A DNA stretch of 64,000 nt from Agaricicola taiwanensis (GTDB lineage Bacteria > Pseudomonadota > Alphaproteobacteria > Rhizobiales > Methylopilaceae), in contig NZ_BMCP01000001.1 in NCBI RefSeq assembly GCF_014635245.1, forward strand, positions 248,001 through 312,000, written 5' to 3'. The notes under the pieces were generated by a model that made no database searches, was not told where the DNA came from, and saw nothing but the letters and a program-made list of their open reading frames with translations. The position numbers and the translations under genes are program-made. This document shows positions 18,685 through 28,703 of this stretch, in pieces. The first letter of the stretch is position 1. The number at the start of each line of letters is the position of its first letter.

Positions 18685-19265
18685 TCATTCTCGGGCTCAC
18701 CGGCTCCATCGGTATGGGAAAGTCGACGACGGCGGAGCTGTTCCGCCGGCAGGGTGTGTCTGTTTACGACGCGGATGCCACCGTCCACGCGCTCTATCGC
18801 GGCCGCGCCGCACCTCTGATCGAAAAGATCTTCCCCGGCACCCTGCGAGATGGCGCCGTCGACCGCATACGCCTTCGCCAGGCATTGGGCGGCCGTCCGG
18901 ACGCCTTGAAGCGGCTGGAGGGTATCGTGCATCCGCTGGTTCGCGAGGAAGAATTCCACTTCCTAAGCCGCGCGCGGGCGAGGCAGGCGCGGCTTGTTGT
19001 GCTCGACATTCCGCTTCTTCTGGAGAGCCCGGGCGCTGAGAGGTGTCATGCCGTCGTCGTCGTCACCACCACGGCGGAAATCCAGCGCCAGCGCGTCATG
19101 GCCCGTCCGGGAATGACGGAGGATCTTTTCAAGGAGCTCCTGCAACGGCAGATGCCGGACGAGGAAAAGCGGCGCAAGGCGCACTTCCTTGTGGACAGCA
19201 GTCATGGTCTCGACAGCGCGGAGCGGCAGGTTCGGGCTATCCTGCGCGCGCTTGCTGCCTGCTGA
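18681..19265 (+). CDS. coaE: Dephospho-CoA kinase
   Basis: Last step of coenzyme A synthesis, phosphorylating the ribose 3'-OH of dephospho-CoA. The 194 residues show a P-loop at 8-16 (GSIGMGKST), the DADATVH motif with catalytic Asp, LEGIVHPLVREEE and VVLDIPLLLES. It overlaps aroE by 4 bases and is followed by dnaQ after 12 bases. coaE-dnaQ next to secB is a common alphaproteobacterial arrangement. Confidence 0.95.
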   Translation: MIILGLTGSIGMGKSTTAELFRRQGVSVYDADATVHALYRGRAAPLIEKIFPGTLRDGAVDRIRLRQALGGRPDALKRLEGIVHPLVREEEFHFLSRARARQARLVVLDIPLLLESPGAERCHAVVVVTTTAEIQRQRVMARPGMTEDLFKELLQRQMPDEEKRRKAHFLVDSSHGLDSAERQVRAILRALAAC

Positions 19266-19277
19266 CGGGACTGATTC

Positions 19278-19976
19278 ATGCGCGAGATCGTATTCGACAC
19301 CGAAACCACCGGACTTGATCCGGCAAAAGGCGACAGGATCGTCGAGATCGGCTGCGTGGAGCTGGAAAACCTCATTCCCTCAGGCCAGATCTTCCATGTC
19401 TACATCAACCCGGAACGCGACATGCCGGCGGAAGCCGAACGCGTTCACGGCCTCTCCTCGGAGTTCCTGAAGGACAAGCCGGTCTTCGCCGATGTGGCGG
19501 AGGAATTCATCCGGTTCATCGGCGACGATTCCCGCCTCGTCGCCCATAATGCCGGCTTCGACTTCAACTTCATCAACATGGAGCTGAAGCGCCTGGGACG
19601 CCCGCCACTCGCTCCGGAGCGCATCGTCGACACGCTGGCGCTGGCACGGCGCAAGAATCCCGGCGGGCGCAACAGCCTGGATGATCTCTGCTCGCGCTAC
19701 GGGATCGACAATTCACGCCGCACGAAGCACGGCGCGCTGCTCGATTCGGAGATACTGGCTGAGGTCTATGCGGAACTGCTCGGTGGCCGCCAGGCCAGCC
19801 TGGGCCTCACCGACGATATGACCGCCGCGGCTTTCCGCTTCGGCGAACGGCAGCCCGCAAAACAGAGACTGGTTCCTCTGCCGTCACGGCTCAGCGAGGA
19901 GGACCTTGTCGCCCATGCCGCTTTCATTGCGACGCTGGGCGGCGAGGTGGTTTGGCTGGAGTACCGGGAAGGCTGA
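19278..19976 (+). CDS. dnaQ: DNA polymerase III subunit epsilon (proofreading exonuclease)
   Basis: 3'-5' proofreading exonuclease of the replicative polymerase. The DEDDh active site is visible: D7 and E9 in VFDTETTGLDP, the Asp in LVAHNAGFDFNFI, and His and Asp in TKHGALLDSEILAEVY. The 232 residues are normal, and a C-terminal tail (about 185-232) would bind the alpha subunit. It ends the rightward operon and converges on secB with 8 bases between stops and no obvious terminator. Confidence 0.95.
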   Translation: MREIVFDTETTGLDPAKGDRIVEIGCVELENLIPSGQIFHVYINPERDMPAEAERVHGLSSEFLKDKPVFADVAEEFIRFIGDDSRLVAHNAGFDFNFINMELKRLGRPPLAPERIVDTLALARRKNPGGRNSLDDLCSRYGIDNSRRTKHGALLDSEILAEVYAELLGGRQASLGLTDDMTAAAFRFGERQPAKQRLVPLPSRLSEEDLVAHAAFIATLGGEVVWLEYREG

Positions 19977-19984
19977 AGCCTTCC

Positions 19985-20467
19985 TCAGTTGACCGAGGTT
20001 TCGGGCGAGAGCTCCGCCTGCTGCTGCGCGAGCCGCTGGCGGTAAAGCTGCGCAAAATCGATCGGATCGATCATCAGCGGCGGGAAACCACCATTGCGGA
20101 TGGCCTCGGCAATGATCTGGCGGGCAAAGGGGAACAGGAGGCGAGGGCATTCGATCAGGACGATCGGACCCTGTTCCTGCGGAGAAACGCCCTGGATGCG
20201 GAACACGCCGCCGTAGACCAGTTCGGTCTTGAACAGGGTGCCTTCCGCAACTTTGGCCTCGGCATCGATCTTCAGCACAACCTCGACATCGCTTTCCGAC
20301 AGGCCTTGTGCATTCACATCGACCTGGATCTGGATGTTCGGCGACTGGCCGGGCGCGCCGAGCGAGCGCGGCGCGTTGGGGTTCTCAAACGAGAGATCCT
20401 TCACATATTGCGCGAGAACGCTGAGCATCGGGCCCTGGGGCTGAGCGGGGCTATCGGTCGTCGACAT
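19985..20467 (-). CDS. secB: Protein-export chaperone SecB
   Basis: Cytosolic tetrameric chaperone that keeps presecretory proteins unfolded and hands them to SecA. The 160 residues from the ATG at 20467 include [16 protein letters not shown], the family N-terminal signature, and the [17 protein letters not shown] motif near the end. A longer frame to 20530 adds a non-homologous N-terminus. It is divergent from the Tim44-domain gene, with 226 bases between them; no gene is apparent in that gap. Confidence 0.96.
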   Translation of the reverse strand: MSTTDSPAQPQGPMLSVLAQYVKDLSFENPNAPRSLGAPGQSPNIQIQVDVNAQGLSESDVEVVLKIDAEAKVAEGTLFKTELVYGGVFRIQGVSPQEQGPIVLIECPRLLFPFARQIIAEAIRNGGFPPLMIDPIDFAQLYRQRLAQQQAELSPETSVN

Positions 20468-20693
20468 GGGCTGTTCGCTTTCATCAATCCGGCGTGATGA
20501 ACCGGTGTAACGTTGCGTTGGGGCTAACATGCGGCCATGGAGATGGGCAAGGCCTCTCCGTTTGGCGGCGGTGACCGCTTGATTTAGAGTGGCTGCAACA
20601 CGTCATCGCACTGGACCTTGCGTGCGCGGGGTTCCATATGTGCCATGAGACGGATTGTTTGAAGATAATAGGACCGGGACCTTAGAGCCAGCG

Positions 20694-21416
20694 ATGAGCG
20701 AAGCCTTCGATATCTATACGATCATTTTTCTAGTCCTGGCGGTCTTCATCATCTTGCGCCTGCGGTCTGTGCTTGGAACGCGCACCGGCCACGAACGCCC
20801 GCCCCAAGATCCTTACGCTCCACGCGACCGCTCCCCCGCGACGGGCGTGAACGAGAACGTCGTGACCCTGCCGAAGCGCCGCGGCACCGAGGCGCCGTTG
20901 GAAACCGCAGGCGACGAAATCTCTGCCGCCGATCGCTGGAAGGGCTTGGTCGCGCCAGGCAGCGGCGCGGAAGCAGGTCTGGATGCCATCGCGGCTGCCG
21001 ACCGCCGCTTCGATGCCGAGAGCTTCCTTCAGGGCGCAAAGGCCGCCTATGAGATGATTGTAACCGCCTTCGCCCAGGGTAACCGCCGGGAACTGAAACC
21101 CCTCCTGGCAACAGAGGTCTTCGAGAGCTTTTCCTCCGTCATTGCCGATCGCGAGTCGCGCGGCGAAACGGCGGAAACCACCTTTGTGTCCATCGACAAG
21201 GCCGAGATCACCGACGCCGAATTGAAGGGTCGGCAGGCCAATGTCACCGTCCGTTTCGTCTCACAACTCATCTCGGCCACCCGCAACAAAGCCGGCGAAG
21301 TCATCGACGGCAACGCCGAATCCGTGATCGAAGTGGTCGACGTCTGGACCTTTGCCCATGACGTGGGCAGCTCCGACCCCAACTGGAAACTGATCGCGAC
21401 CGAATCCGCGGAATGA
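20694..21416 (+). CDS. Tim44-domain inner-membrane protein (TimA-like)
   Basis: A 240-residue protein with one N-terminal membrane helix (about residues 6-22, IYTIIFLVLAVFIILRL), a Pro-rich linker and a C-terminal Tim44/Tim45-like domain (about 105-240). Tim44-type proteins of alphaproteobacteria are relatives of the mitochondrial import-motor subunit; their bacterial job is not settled. The ATG at 20694 is preferred over 20655, because the residues it drops do not look like a membrane-anchor N-terminus. It overlaps mltA by 4 bases and is divergent from secB, the usual neighbourhood. Confidence 0.88.
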   Translation: MSEAFDIYTIIFLVLAVFIILRLRSVLGTRTGHERPPQDPYAPRDRSPATGVNENVVTLPKRRGTEAPLETAGDEISAADRWKGLVAPGSGAEAGLDAIAAADRRFDAESFLQGAKAAYEMIVTAFAQGNRRELKPLLATEVFESFSSVIADRESRGETAETTFVSIDKAEITDAELKGRQANVTVRFVSQLISATRNKAGEVIDGNAESVIEVVDVWTFAHDVGSSDPNWKLIATESAE

Positions 21417-22414
21417 CCGGGAGATTGCTGACCGCAATTGCTGCAGCCCTCGTCGCGCTGATGGCAGTGACGGTCTCGGCGGAAGCCGAGGCGACGCGGA
21501 CACGGCTGTCGTTCGACCAGTTGAGCGGCTGGCCGCAGGATGATCACGCCTCTGCCCTTGCCGCCTTCCAAATCAGCTGTGGCAAGCCGGGAAAGAGCCT
21601 GGAACGCGTGTGCCGGATCGCGGCCAGCGTTGCGCCCGCCAAGGCGCGAGCCTTCTTCGAAGGCGAATTCATCCCCTATCTCGTTGAGAGTGCCGGCTTC
21701 CTGACCGGCTATTTCGAACCGGAGATGTCCGGCTCGCTGAGGCAGGACACGCGCCATAGCGCGCCGGCGCTGTCGCTGCCCACTGGAAACCGCAGCAACC
21801 TCCCGGATCGTGCCGCCATCGAGGAAGGCGCATTGGCGGGCCGCAGCAAGGCGCTGCTTTACATGGATCCCATCGACCTTTTCGTGACGCAGATCCAGGG
21901 CTCGGCCCGGATCCGGCTGACGGATGGCCGCGTGCTGCGGCTCGCCTACGCCGGCCGCAACGGCAAGCCCTACACGGCGGTGGGGAAGGTCCTGGTCGAT
22001 CGGGGCATCATGCCTCTTGAGGAAGTGACGATGGATCGCATCGTTGCCTGGATGCGCGCCAATCCCGCGGGCGCCGGCGAACTCATCCGGCAGAACAGGT
22101 CCTATGTGTTCTTCAGGATCGACGAGGCATTGGCGCCCACCACGGGGCCGGTCGGCGGCGCCGGTGTGCCACTGACAGCCGGGCGAAGTCTCGCCGTCGA
22201 CCGGTCCGTCTGGACATACGGCCTGCCGATGTGGATCGAAAGCGACCTTCCGGCCGGTCCGCTGCGCCGGCTGGTGGTGGCGCAGGATACCGGCACGGCC
22301 ATTGTGGGTGCCGCTCGCGGCGATCTCTTCATCGGCACCGGCCAGGATGCGGGGCTCAAAGCCGGCCGCATCCGTCATTCCATGCGGATGATCGTCCTGG
22401 TGCCACGGACATGA
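21413..22414 (+). CDS. mltA: Membrane-bound lytic murein transglycosylase A
   Basis: Periplasmic lytic transglycosylase that cleaves peptidoglycan glycan strands to 1,6-anhydro products. The 333 residues start with a signal peptide (about 1-25, ending VSAEAEA); no lipobox Cys is seen, so it may be soluble rather than lipid-anchored. The MltA domain (GFLTGYFEPEMSGS) is followed by a C-terminal 3D domain whose VVAQDTGTAIVGAARGDLF includes the catalytic Asp. It overlaps Tim44 upstream and smr downstream by 4 bases each. Confidence 0.93.
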   Translation: MTGRLLTAIAAALVALMAVTVSAEAEATRTRLSFDQLSGWPQDDHASALAAFQISCGKPGKSLERVCRIAASVAPAKARAFFEGEFIPYLVESAGFLTGYFEPEMSGSLRQDTRHSAPALSLPTGNRSNLPDRAAIEEGALAGRSKALLYMDPIDLFVTQIQGSARIRLTDGRVLRLAYAGRNGKPYTAVGKVLVDRGIMPLEEVTMDRIVAWMRANPAGAGELIRQNRSYVFFRIDEALAPTTGPVGGAGVPLTAGRSLAVDRSVWTYGLPMWIESDLPAGPLRRLVVAQDTGTAIVGAARGDLFIGTGQDAGLKAGRIRHSMRMIVLVPRT

Positions 22415-22959
22415 ACCGGCGCAAGGGCCTGTCCCGCGAGGACCTGGCCCTCTGGGCCCGGATCGCCGAGACGGTGCAGCCATTGCCGGGACGAAAACCG
22501 ATCCTGCCGCCCTCGGCGAAAGAGAAGGTGCCTCCCACCTCGACGGCCGACGAAAGCAAGCTCCCCCAGCGGCTGAACAGGGTCGTTCCGGACCCGATTC
22601 CATTGCAGCCTCTCGAGCATCAACTGCTGAAGCGCCTTGCCCGGGGCAGAACCGAGATCGACGCCCGGATCGATCTTCATGGGCTGAGGCAGGATGAGGC
22701 GCACCATCGGCTGCGCGCCTTCCTCGCGGCCGAGCAGGGGCGGGGAAGCCGGGTGGTGCTGGTGATCACAGGCAAGGGCAAGAGCCCTGCAACCGACGAC
22801 CGGCCCGAAACGGGCGTTTTGAAGCGCCAGGTGCCGCATTGGCTTGCGGCACCCGATCTGAGGCATACGGTTCTCGGGTTTGAAGAGGCGGCGCGCCATC
22901 ATGGAGGTGGCGGTGCGCTCTACGTGAGATTGCGCCGCAGCCGCCACGGCATGCCGTAA
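22411..22959 (+). CDS. Smr-domain protein (putative endonuclease)
   Basis: A 182-residue protein whose C-terminal Smr domain (about 90-180) shows the DLHGLRQDEAHHRL motif and VLVITGKGK, both typical of MutS2-type Smr nucleases acting on branched DNA or RNA. The N-terminal half is charged, Pro-rich and probably disordered. The ATG at 22411 overlaps the mltA stop (ATGA); the frame extending to 22231 is inside mltA. Its target is unknown. Confidence 0.9.
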   Translation: MNRRKGLSREDLALWARIAETVQPLPGRKPILPPSAKEKVPPTSTADESKLPQRLNRVVPDPIPLQPLEHQLLKRLARGRTEIDARIDLHGLRQDEAHHRLRAFLAAEQGRGSRVVLVITGKGKSPATDDRPETGVLKRQVPHWLAAPDLRHTVLGFEEAARHHGGGGALYVRLRRSRHGMP

Positions 22960-22981
22960 CGGCTGCGAATCGACCATAGCG

Positions 22982-24286
22982 TCAGAGTACGAACCGGCTG
23001 AGGTCGGCGTTGCGGGCGAGATCGCCGAGATGGCCGCGCACATGATCACCGTCGATGGTGATGGTTTCGCCATCACGATCGGAGGCGGAGAAGGAAATCT
23101 CATCCAGCACGCGTTCCAGCACGGTCGCCAGGCGGCGTGCACCGATGTTCTCGACGGTGGAGTTCACCTCCGCCGCGATGTCAGCGATGGCGTCGATGGC
23201 GTCATCGGTGAAGATGAGCGTCACCCCCTCTGTTCCCATCAGCGCCACCGACTGGCGGATCAAGCTGGCTTCCGTGTCCGTCAGGATGCGGCGGAAATCT
23301 TCCCGCGTCAGCGCGCCAAGCTCCACGCGGATCGGCAGGCGGCCCTGCAGTTCCGGCAAAAGATCGGACGGCTTGGCCACATGGAAGGCGCCCGATGCAA
23401 TGAAGAGGATGTGATCGGTCTTCACCGGCCCGTGCTTGGTCGCAACCGTCGTGCCCTCGATCAGGGGCAGAAGATCCCTCTGCACGCCCTCGCGGGAGAC
23501 GTCGCCGCCGCCGCGACCTTCGCGGGCGCAGATCTTGTCGATCTCATCGAGGAAGACGATGCCGTTGTTCTCCACCGCGTCGATGGCCTCGCGCACCAGA
23601 CTCTCCTGATCGACCAGCTTGTCGGATTCCTCGGTGATCAGCAGCGGATAGCTGTCCTTCACCGTGGTACGCTTGGTCGTGGTGCGGCCGCCGAAGGCCT
23701 TGCCCAGCATATCGCCGATGGAGACGACGCCGATCTGGCCGCCGGGCATGCCGGGGATCTCGAACGGCATATTGCCGCCGCTGGCCTGAAGCTCGATCTC
23801 GATCTCCTTGTCGTCAAGCTCGCCGTCGCGCAGCTTCTTGCGGAAGCTTTCCCGCGTGTTGGGGGAGGCGGTGGAGCCGACCAGCGCGGTGACGACCCGC
23901 TCCTCGGCGGCAAGATGAGCCTTCGCCTGAACGTCCTTGCGCTTCACCTCACGGACAAGGCCGATGGCGACCTCGACGAGATCGCGCACGATCTGTTCCA
24001 CATCGCGGCCGACATAGCCCACTTCGGTGAATTTGGTCGCCTCGATCTTCAGGAAGGGCGCATTGGCGAGCCTGGCGAGACGCCGCGAGATTTCCGTCTT
24101 GCCGACGCCGGTCGGCCCGATCATCAGGATGTTCTTGGGCAGCACTTCCTCCCGGAGATCCTCGGGAAGCTGAAGGCGTCGCCAGCGGTTGCGCAACGCG
24201 ATCGCCACCGCACGCTTGGCCTCTTTCTGGCCGACGATGTGGCGGTCGAGTTCGGAAACGATCTCGCGGGGAGAAAAATCGGTCAT
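22982..24286 (-). CDS. hslU: HslU ATPase subunit of the HslUV protease
   Basis: AAA+ unfoldase that feeds substrates to the HslV peptidase. The 434 residues show Walker A GPTGVGKT at 57-64, the GYVGRDV pore motif, Walker B ([13 protein letters not shown]), an intermediate domain and [13 protein letters not shown], ending SRFVL as expected for insertion into HslV. It lies on the same strand as hslV, but a membrane-protein gene separates them, which is unusual because hslV and hslU are normally adjacent. Confidence 0.98.
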   Translation of the reverse strand: MTDFSPREIVSELDRHIVGQKEAKRAVAIALRNRWRRLQLPEDLREEVLPKNILMIGPTGVGKTEISRRLARLANAPFLKIEATKFTEVGYVGRDVEQIVRDLVEVAIGLVREVKRKDVQAKAHLAAEERVVTALVGSTASPNTRESFRKKLRDGELDDKEIEIELQASGGNMPFEIPGMPGGQIGVVSIGDMLGKAFGGRTTTKRTTVKDSYPLLITEESDKLVDQESLVREAIDAVENNGIVFLDEIDKICAREGRGGGDVSREGVQRDLLPLIEGTTVATKHGPVKTDHILFIASGAFHVAKPSDLLPELQGRLPIRVELGALTREDFRRILTDTEASLIRQSVALMGTEGVTLIFTDDAIDAIADIAAEVNSTVENIGARRLATVLERVLDEISFSASDRDGETITIDGDHVRGHLGDLARNADLSRFVL

Positions 24287-24293
24287 CGTAAGA

Positions 24294-25340
24294 TCACCCG
24301 GATGTTAGGGGATGGGGCAGGCGTGCGCTCACACCCGAGGGGAGGCACGCGAGGATGGTACGACGCAACGGATGCCACCCTGCGCTGAGGGTCAGAACGA
24401 AGATGCCCAGCACCAGCATGGTGAGCGGCCAGCCTGTGTCTTCGGAGAGGCCGACCAGCCTGGAAAAGGCAACGCCCGCGTAGACAAGCCCAGAGACCAG
24501 CATGGCGCGGCGGTCGACCGCGAGCGCCACCAGTCCAAGGGCGAGGAAAGTCGCAAGAACTGCAAGAGCCGATCCGGTGGTCATGGTGCCGCCACCCACG
24601 TCCGCGATCCCGGAGATCAGCGGATGGACGATCAGCGGCGCCGCCAGGAGATGCAGCCAGAAGGCGATATCGGTGTTCAGGGTCAGCCGCTCGGGATCCT
24701 TGAGGTCGAACCGCATGGCGAGGGTAAACGCCGCCAGACCGAGAACGATGAGGATGGGCTGCAGCAGGGCCGGTGTCAGCTCAGGCGCCGCCGCCGACAG
24801 GATCGCCAGCAAGGCACCGCCTGCCGCGGCGGCTCCCGCCGCGATGGTGATCGGAACCCGAAAACGCCAGTAATGGAGAGCGGCGGCACCGAGGGCGACA
24901 ACCGCACCCATGGCCGCGGAGACCGGTCCGACGTCATCGATGCTGACGGCACCATGGAAAGCGCCCGAAGCGGCGATGAAGACGCCGGCAACGAACGTGC
25001 CGACCAGCACTATACTGGGCAGCGCCATTCGCCTGCGCCGGGTGAAATATTCGGCCAGCAGCCAGGACGTCGCCGCGACCGCCCCCCCCGCGAGCGCACC
25101 GTGGAATTGCGATGCCAGATAGCCGAGCGCGCCGAGAAACAGCCCGCAGCCGAGGGTGACGAAGATGTCGTTGAAGCCGGTGATGAAACGCAACTTCTCA
25201 TCATCCTGCGGCTCCTTCGGCCGTTCAGCCGTCTCCGCCGCCAGAGCCAGAAGGCGGTTGGCCTGATCATGGGTGATGACGCCCGACGACACCGCCTGGC
25301 GCAGCAGGATCTCATCGATGGGAGAAGCGGGTTTGGTCAT
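24294..25340 (-). CDS. Polytopic membrane protein, DUF2157-like
   Basis: A 348-residue protein with a soluble N-terminal helical region ([20 protein letters not shown], reminiscent of the DUF2157 N-terminus) and about nine to ten hydrophobic segments from residue 58 onward, for example [17 protein letters not shown] and [19 protein letters not shown]. Function is unknown. It lies between hslV (50 bases after it) and hslU (7 bases before it), on the same strand, and so probably shares a transcript with the protease. The DUF2157 link is by pattern and not secure. Confidence 0.75.
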   Translation of the reverse strand: MTKPASPIDEILLRQAVSSGVITHDQANRLLALAAETAERPKEPQDDEKLRFITGFNDIFVTLGCGLFLGALGYLASQFHGALAGGAVAATSWLLAEYFTRRRRMALPSIVLVGTFVAGVFIAASGAFHGAVSIDDVGPVSAAMGAVVALGAAALHYWRFRVPITIAAGAAAAGGALLAILSAAAPELTPALLQPILIVLGLAAFTLAMRFDLKDPERLTLNTDIAFWLHLLAAPLIVHPLISGIADVGGGTMTTGSALAVLATFLALGLVALAVDRRAMLVSGLVYAGVAFSRLVGLSEDTGWPLTMLVLGIFVLTLSAGWHPLRRTILACLPSGVSARLPHPLTSG

Positions 25341-25390
25341 GAGCTTGAGGCTTTAGTCACGGAGACGAATCGAGCGCGGAAAATCCCGGA

Positions 25391-25942
25391 TCATTCGGTG
25401 TCCAGCGTTTCGAGCACCAGTTCGTGGTTGGTGTAGACACAGATCTCAGCGGCGATCCTCATTGAGCGACGTACGATCTCTTCGGCATCAAGATCAGTAT
25501 CGATGAGCGCGCGGGCCGCCGCCAGCGCATAGGAGCCGCCCGACCCGATGGCCGCGACGCCATGCTCCGGCTCCAGCACATCGCCGGTGCCGGTGAGAAC
25601 AAGGCTCGTGCTCTTGTCGGAAACGAGCATCATTGCCTCCAGGCGCCGAAGATAGCGGTCTGTTCGCCAGTCCTTGGCCAGTTCCACCGCGGCGCGCAGG
25701 AGCTGTTGCGGATATTGTTCCAGCTTTGCCTCGAGCCGCTCGAACAGCGTGAAGGCGTCGGCCGTCGCGCCGGCGAAGCCTCCGATGACCTTGCCGCCGG
25801 ACAGGCGCCGCACCTTGCGCGCGCTGCTTTTGAAAATGGTCGGCCCCATGGAAACCTGGCCATCGCCACCGACCACGACCTTGCCGCCCTTGCGGACAAG
25901 CAGGATCGTCGTCGCGTGGAAAGGAGACTGGACATCTGTCAT
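25391..25942 (-). CDS. hslV: HslV peptidase subunit
   Basis: Threonine peptidase of the ATP-dependent HslUV protease. The 183 residues from the ATG at 25942 begin with a short propeptide ending FHA, and the catalytic Thr11 ([21 protein letters not shown] region) becomes the N-terminus after cleavage. [19 protein letters not shown] and [17 protein letters not shown] are the other signatures. A frame extending to 26008 is not supported. It is divergent from the DUF72 gene with 83 bases between. Confidence 0.96.
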   Translation of the reverse strand: MTDVQSPFHATTILLVRKGGKVVVGGDGQVSMGPTIFKSSARKVRRLSGGKVIGGFAGATADAFTLFERLEAKLEQYPQQLLRAAVELAKDWRTDRYLRRLEAMMLVSDKSTSLVLTGTGDVLEPEHGVAAIGSGGSYALAAARALIDTDLDAEEIVRRSMRIAAEICVYTNHELVLETLDTE

Positions 25943-26025
25943 GGAAATGGTTCCGGGTGTGAATCGTTCTGTCAGAGGCTTACTTAAGCAAGCATGACGC
26001 GAACGCAATGGCGGGAGGACAGAGC

Positions 26026-26811
26026 ATGATCCGGGTCGGAATAGGTGGATGGACCTTCGAACCCTGGCGGGACAACTTCTTTCCCAAGGGGCTGCCGCAT
26101 GCCCGTGAGCTGGAATATGCCAGCCGGCAGGTGACCAGCATCGAGGTCAACGGCACCTTCTATCGCACGCAGACGCCCTCCACCTTTCGAAAGTGGGCGG
26201 ACCAAACGCCCGATGACTTCATCTTTTCGCTGAAGGCGCCGCGGTTCACCACCAACCGGCGTGTCTTGGCGGAGGCAGGCTCCTCCATCGCCAAGTTCCT
26301 GGAAAGCGGTGTGGATGAGCTTGGGGAAAAGCTTGGTCCCATCCTGTGGCAATTCCCGCCGACGAAGGCCTTTAACCCAGAGGATTTCGGCGCCTTTCTG
26401 GCACTTTTGCCGAAGGATGTGAATGCGCGTCCGCTGAGGCACGCGGTAGAGGTCCGGCATGACAGCTTCCTCGCGGAGGAGTTCATTGCCCTCACGCGCA
26501 GGCATGAGGTGGCGGTGGTTCTGGCGGATTCGGCAAAATATCCGCTGATCGCCGATCTCACCGGTCCCTTCGTCTATGCCCGATTGCAGCAGGCACGGGA
26601 GGACGAGAAGACCGGTTATTCCGCGAAGGAACTGGAAGCCTGGCGGGAGAGGGCGCGCCTTTGGGAGGAGGGCAAGCCTGCGGACGATCTCCCCTTGATC
26701 GCAAAAGCGCTTCAGCCGGCCAAGCGGGATGTCTTCGTTTACATGATCAATGGCGCGAAGGTGCGGGCGCCTGCGGCGGCCATGGCGCTGCTGGAGCAAC
26801 TGCAGGGCTGA
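26026..26811 (+). CDS. DUF72-family protein (YecE-like)
   Basis: A TIM-barrel protein of the DUF72/YecE family, 261 residues. The family start is seen as [17 protein letters not shown], then [19 protein letters not shown] and the Arg/Glu-rich [15 protein letters not shown]. The biochemical role is unknown. The ATG at 26026 has GGAGG 7 bases upstream and is preferred over the in-frame ATG at 26006-26008. It is followed by a 154-base gap and hisB. DUF72 is not a usual his-operon member; whether it shares the transcript is unclear. Confidence 0.88.
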   Translation: MIRVGIGGWTFEPWRDNFFPKGLPHARELEYASRQVTSIEVNGTFYRTQTPSTFRKWADQTPDDFIFSLKAPRFTTNRRVLAEAGSSIAKFLESGVDELGEKLGPILWQFPPTKAFNPEDFGAFLALLPKDVNARPLRHAVEVRHDSFLAEEFIALTRRHEVAVVLADSAKYPLIADLTGPFVYARLQQAREDEKTGYSAKELEAWRERARLWEEGKPADDLPLIAKALQPAKRDVFVYMINGAKVRAPAAAMALLEQLQG

Positions 26812-26965
26812 TGAGCCGTCGGAGCAGGCGGAGAAGTCGCAAGAAGATGCTCCGGCTCGTGCCGAACAGCCGAGTCATGTCGCTGGTATCTCCGCTACGC
26901 GGCTGATAAAGAGCGCCTCTGAAGCTGAGCCTCCGGCTCGAGTGTCCACCCTCGGGGATTTTGAC

Positions 26966-27559
26966 ATGCGCCGCGCGACCATCGCCCGCACCACGACTGA
27001 AACCGATGTGAGCGTCAGCGTTTCGCTCGATGGCACGGGAGAAGCCAACGTCCGGACCGGCGTCGGCTTTCTCGATCACATGCTGGAGCTTCTCGCACGC
27101 CACGCTTTGATCGACATTGAAGTCACCGCCAAGGGCGATACCCATGTCGACTTCCACCACACCACGGAAGACGTCGGCATCGCGCTCGGCCAGGCGGTGC
27201 GCAAGGCCCTGGGCGACATGAAAGGCATCACGCGTTACGCGGACCTGCATCTGCCCATGGATGAGACGCTGACGCGTGTGGCCATCGACGTGTCGGGCCG
27301 GCCGTTTCTGGTGTGGCGCACGTTTTTTCCGGCGCCCAAAATCGGCGACTTCGACACCGAGCTGGTGCGGGAATTCTTCCAGGGCTTCGCGACACACGCG
27401 GCGGTGACACTGCACGTCGAAACGCTCTATGGCGCCAACGCGCATCACGTCGCCGAGTCCTGCTTCAAGGGCCTTGCGCGTGCGCTCAGGATGGCGCTCG
27501 CCATCGATCCGCGCGCCGCGGATCGCCTGCCCTCCACCAAGGGCCGGATCGGGGACTGA
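26966..27559 (+). CDS. hisB: Imidazoleglycerol-phosphate dehydratase
   Basis: Sixth enzyme of histidine synthesis, a manganese-dependent dehydratase. The 197 residues contain the metal-binding histidine motifs [23 protein letters not shown] and [16 protein letters not shown]. It is the single-domain form, without the phosphatase half of enterobacterial HisB. The ATG at 26966 ([10 protein letters not shown]) is the family start; the frame runs 72 codons further upstream without resemblance. It overlaps the following DUF2628 gene by one base (TGATG). Confidence 0.96.
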   Translation: MRRATIARTTTETDVSVSVSLDGTGEANVRTGVGFLDHMLELLARHALIDIEVTAKGDTHVDFHHTTEDVGIALGQAVRKALGDMKGITRYADLHLPMDETLTRVAIDVSGRPFLVWRTFFPAPKIGDFDTELVREFFQGFATHAAVTLHVETLYGANAHHVAESCFKGLARALRMALAIDPRAADRLPSTKGRIGD

Positions 27560-28056
27560 TGCCCATGAAGCTTTTCACGGCTCATGAGCCGAAGCTTGCC
27601 AGGACACGCGACGAACGCAGCGCCGAAAAGATCGTCTTCGTCAAAGACGGTTTTGCCTGGCTCGCGCTGTTCATTCCGCTGCTTTGGCTGCTTTGGCACC
27701 GGCTTTGGCTGGGCCTGCTGATCTATGTCCTGGCGGTCTGCGCCGCCGTGGGTCTGGTTTATTTTGGCAAGCTGCCGCCCAACATCCAGAACCTCCTGTT
27801 CGTTCTGCCAAATGTCTGGCTGCTGCTGGAAGGCAATGATTTGCGTCGCCGCAAGCTGGCGCGCCGGGGGCTGGTGCAGACGGCTGCCGTCATGGGCCGC
27901 AGCCGGGAGGAGGCTGAGCAGCGCTTCTTCGCGGCCTGGGTGCGCGCCTCCGGGAGCCAGTCTGCACCCTCCGGACCCGCACCCGCATACAGCTTGCCGC
28001 GCGGTGAGGAGCCCAACGTGCTCGGCGTCTTTCCGCGGCCGGGAGGGGCCTCATGA
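27559..28056 (+). CDS. DUF2628 membrane protein
   Basis: A 165-residue protein with a hydrophilic N-terminus ([11 protein letters not shown] is typical of DUF2628) and two or three hydrophobic stretches at about 33-52 ([18 protein letters not shown]), 53-72 and 76-95. A Ser/Pro-rich tail follows. Function is unknown, but a DUF2628 gene between hisB and hisH is a recurring feature of rhizobial histidine operons. Overlaps of 1 base with hisB and 4 with hisH show that it is cotranscribed. Confidence 0.85.
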   Translation: MPMKLFTAHEPKLARTRDERSAEKIVFVKDGFAWLALFIPLLWLLWHRLWLGLLIYVLAVCAAVGLVYFGKLPPNIQNLLFVLPNVWLLLEGNDLRRRKLARRGLVQTAAVMGRSREEAEQRFFAAWVRASGSQSAPSGPAPAYSLPRGEEPNVLGVFPRPGGAS

Positions 28057-28703
28057 CCGTTGCCATCGTCGACTATGGGGCCGGCAATCTGCGTTCGGTC
28101 GCCAAGGCTTTCGAGCAGGTGTCGCGCCGTTCAGGATCAGACCGTCCGGTGATCATCACATCCGACCCGGACAAGGTCTATAAGGCCGACTGGATCGTCC
28201 TGCCGGGCGATGGCGCCTTCGCGGACTGCCGCCGCGGCCTCGATCAGACCGATGGGATGATCCAATCCCTGCGCGAGGTCGTGGAAACCAAGGCACGTCC
28301 CTTCCTGGGCATCTGCATCGGCATGCAGCTCCTGGCCACGACCGGCCGGGAACATGGCGTGACGGAAGGTCTCGGCTGGATTCCCGGCGAGGTGATCCAG
28401 CTGCGGCCGGCGAATCCGGGCCTAAAAGTGCCCCATATGGGCTGGAACACCCTCGATCCGCAGCTCGATCATCCACTACTGGAAGACCTGGATCTGGGCC
28501 CGCAGGGTCTTCACGCCTATTTCCTCCACGGCTTCCATCTGGTGCCGAAAGATGGCGCCGATGTGCTGGCGGCGGCGGACTACGGCGGCCCAGTGACCGC
28601 CATGGTGGCGCGGGGAACCGTCGCCGGTGCGCAGTTCCATCCCGAAAAAAGCCAGAAGCTCGGCTTGAAGATACTTGAGAATTTTTTGAGGTGGCGTCCG
28701 TGA
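28053..28703 (+). CDS. hisH: Imidazole glycerol phosphate synthase, glutaminase subunit
   Basis: Class I glutamine amidotransferase that supplies ammonia to HisF for imidazole ring formation. The 216 residues show the nucleophile C88 in [20 protein letters not shown], and the His-Glu pair in QFHPEKSQ. It overlaps DUF2628 (4 bases) and hisA (GTGA, 4 bases). Confidence 0.96.
   Translation: MTVAIVDYGAGNLRSVAKAFEQVSRRSGSDRPVIITSDPDKVYKADWIVLPGDGAFADCRRGLDQTDGMIQSLREVVETKARPFLGICIGMQLLATTGREHGVTEGLGWIPGEVIQLRPANPGLKVPHMGWNTLDPQLDHPLLEDLDLGPQGLHAYFLHGFHLVPKDGADVLAAADYGGPVTAMVARGTVAGAQFHPEKSQKLGLKILENFLRWRP

Noticed and set aside
21047..22603. 518-codon minus-strand frame over Tim44, mltA and smr
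   Set aside because: It is antisense to three overlapping, well-supported genes and has no recognisable domain.
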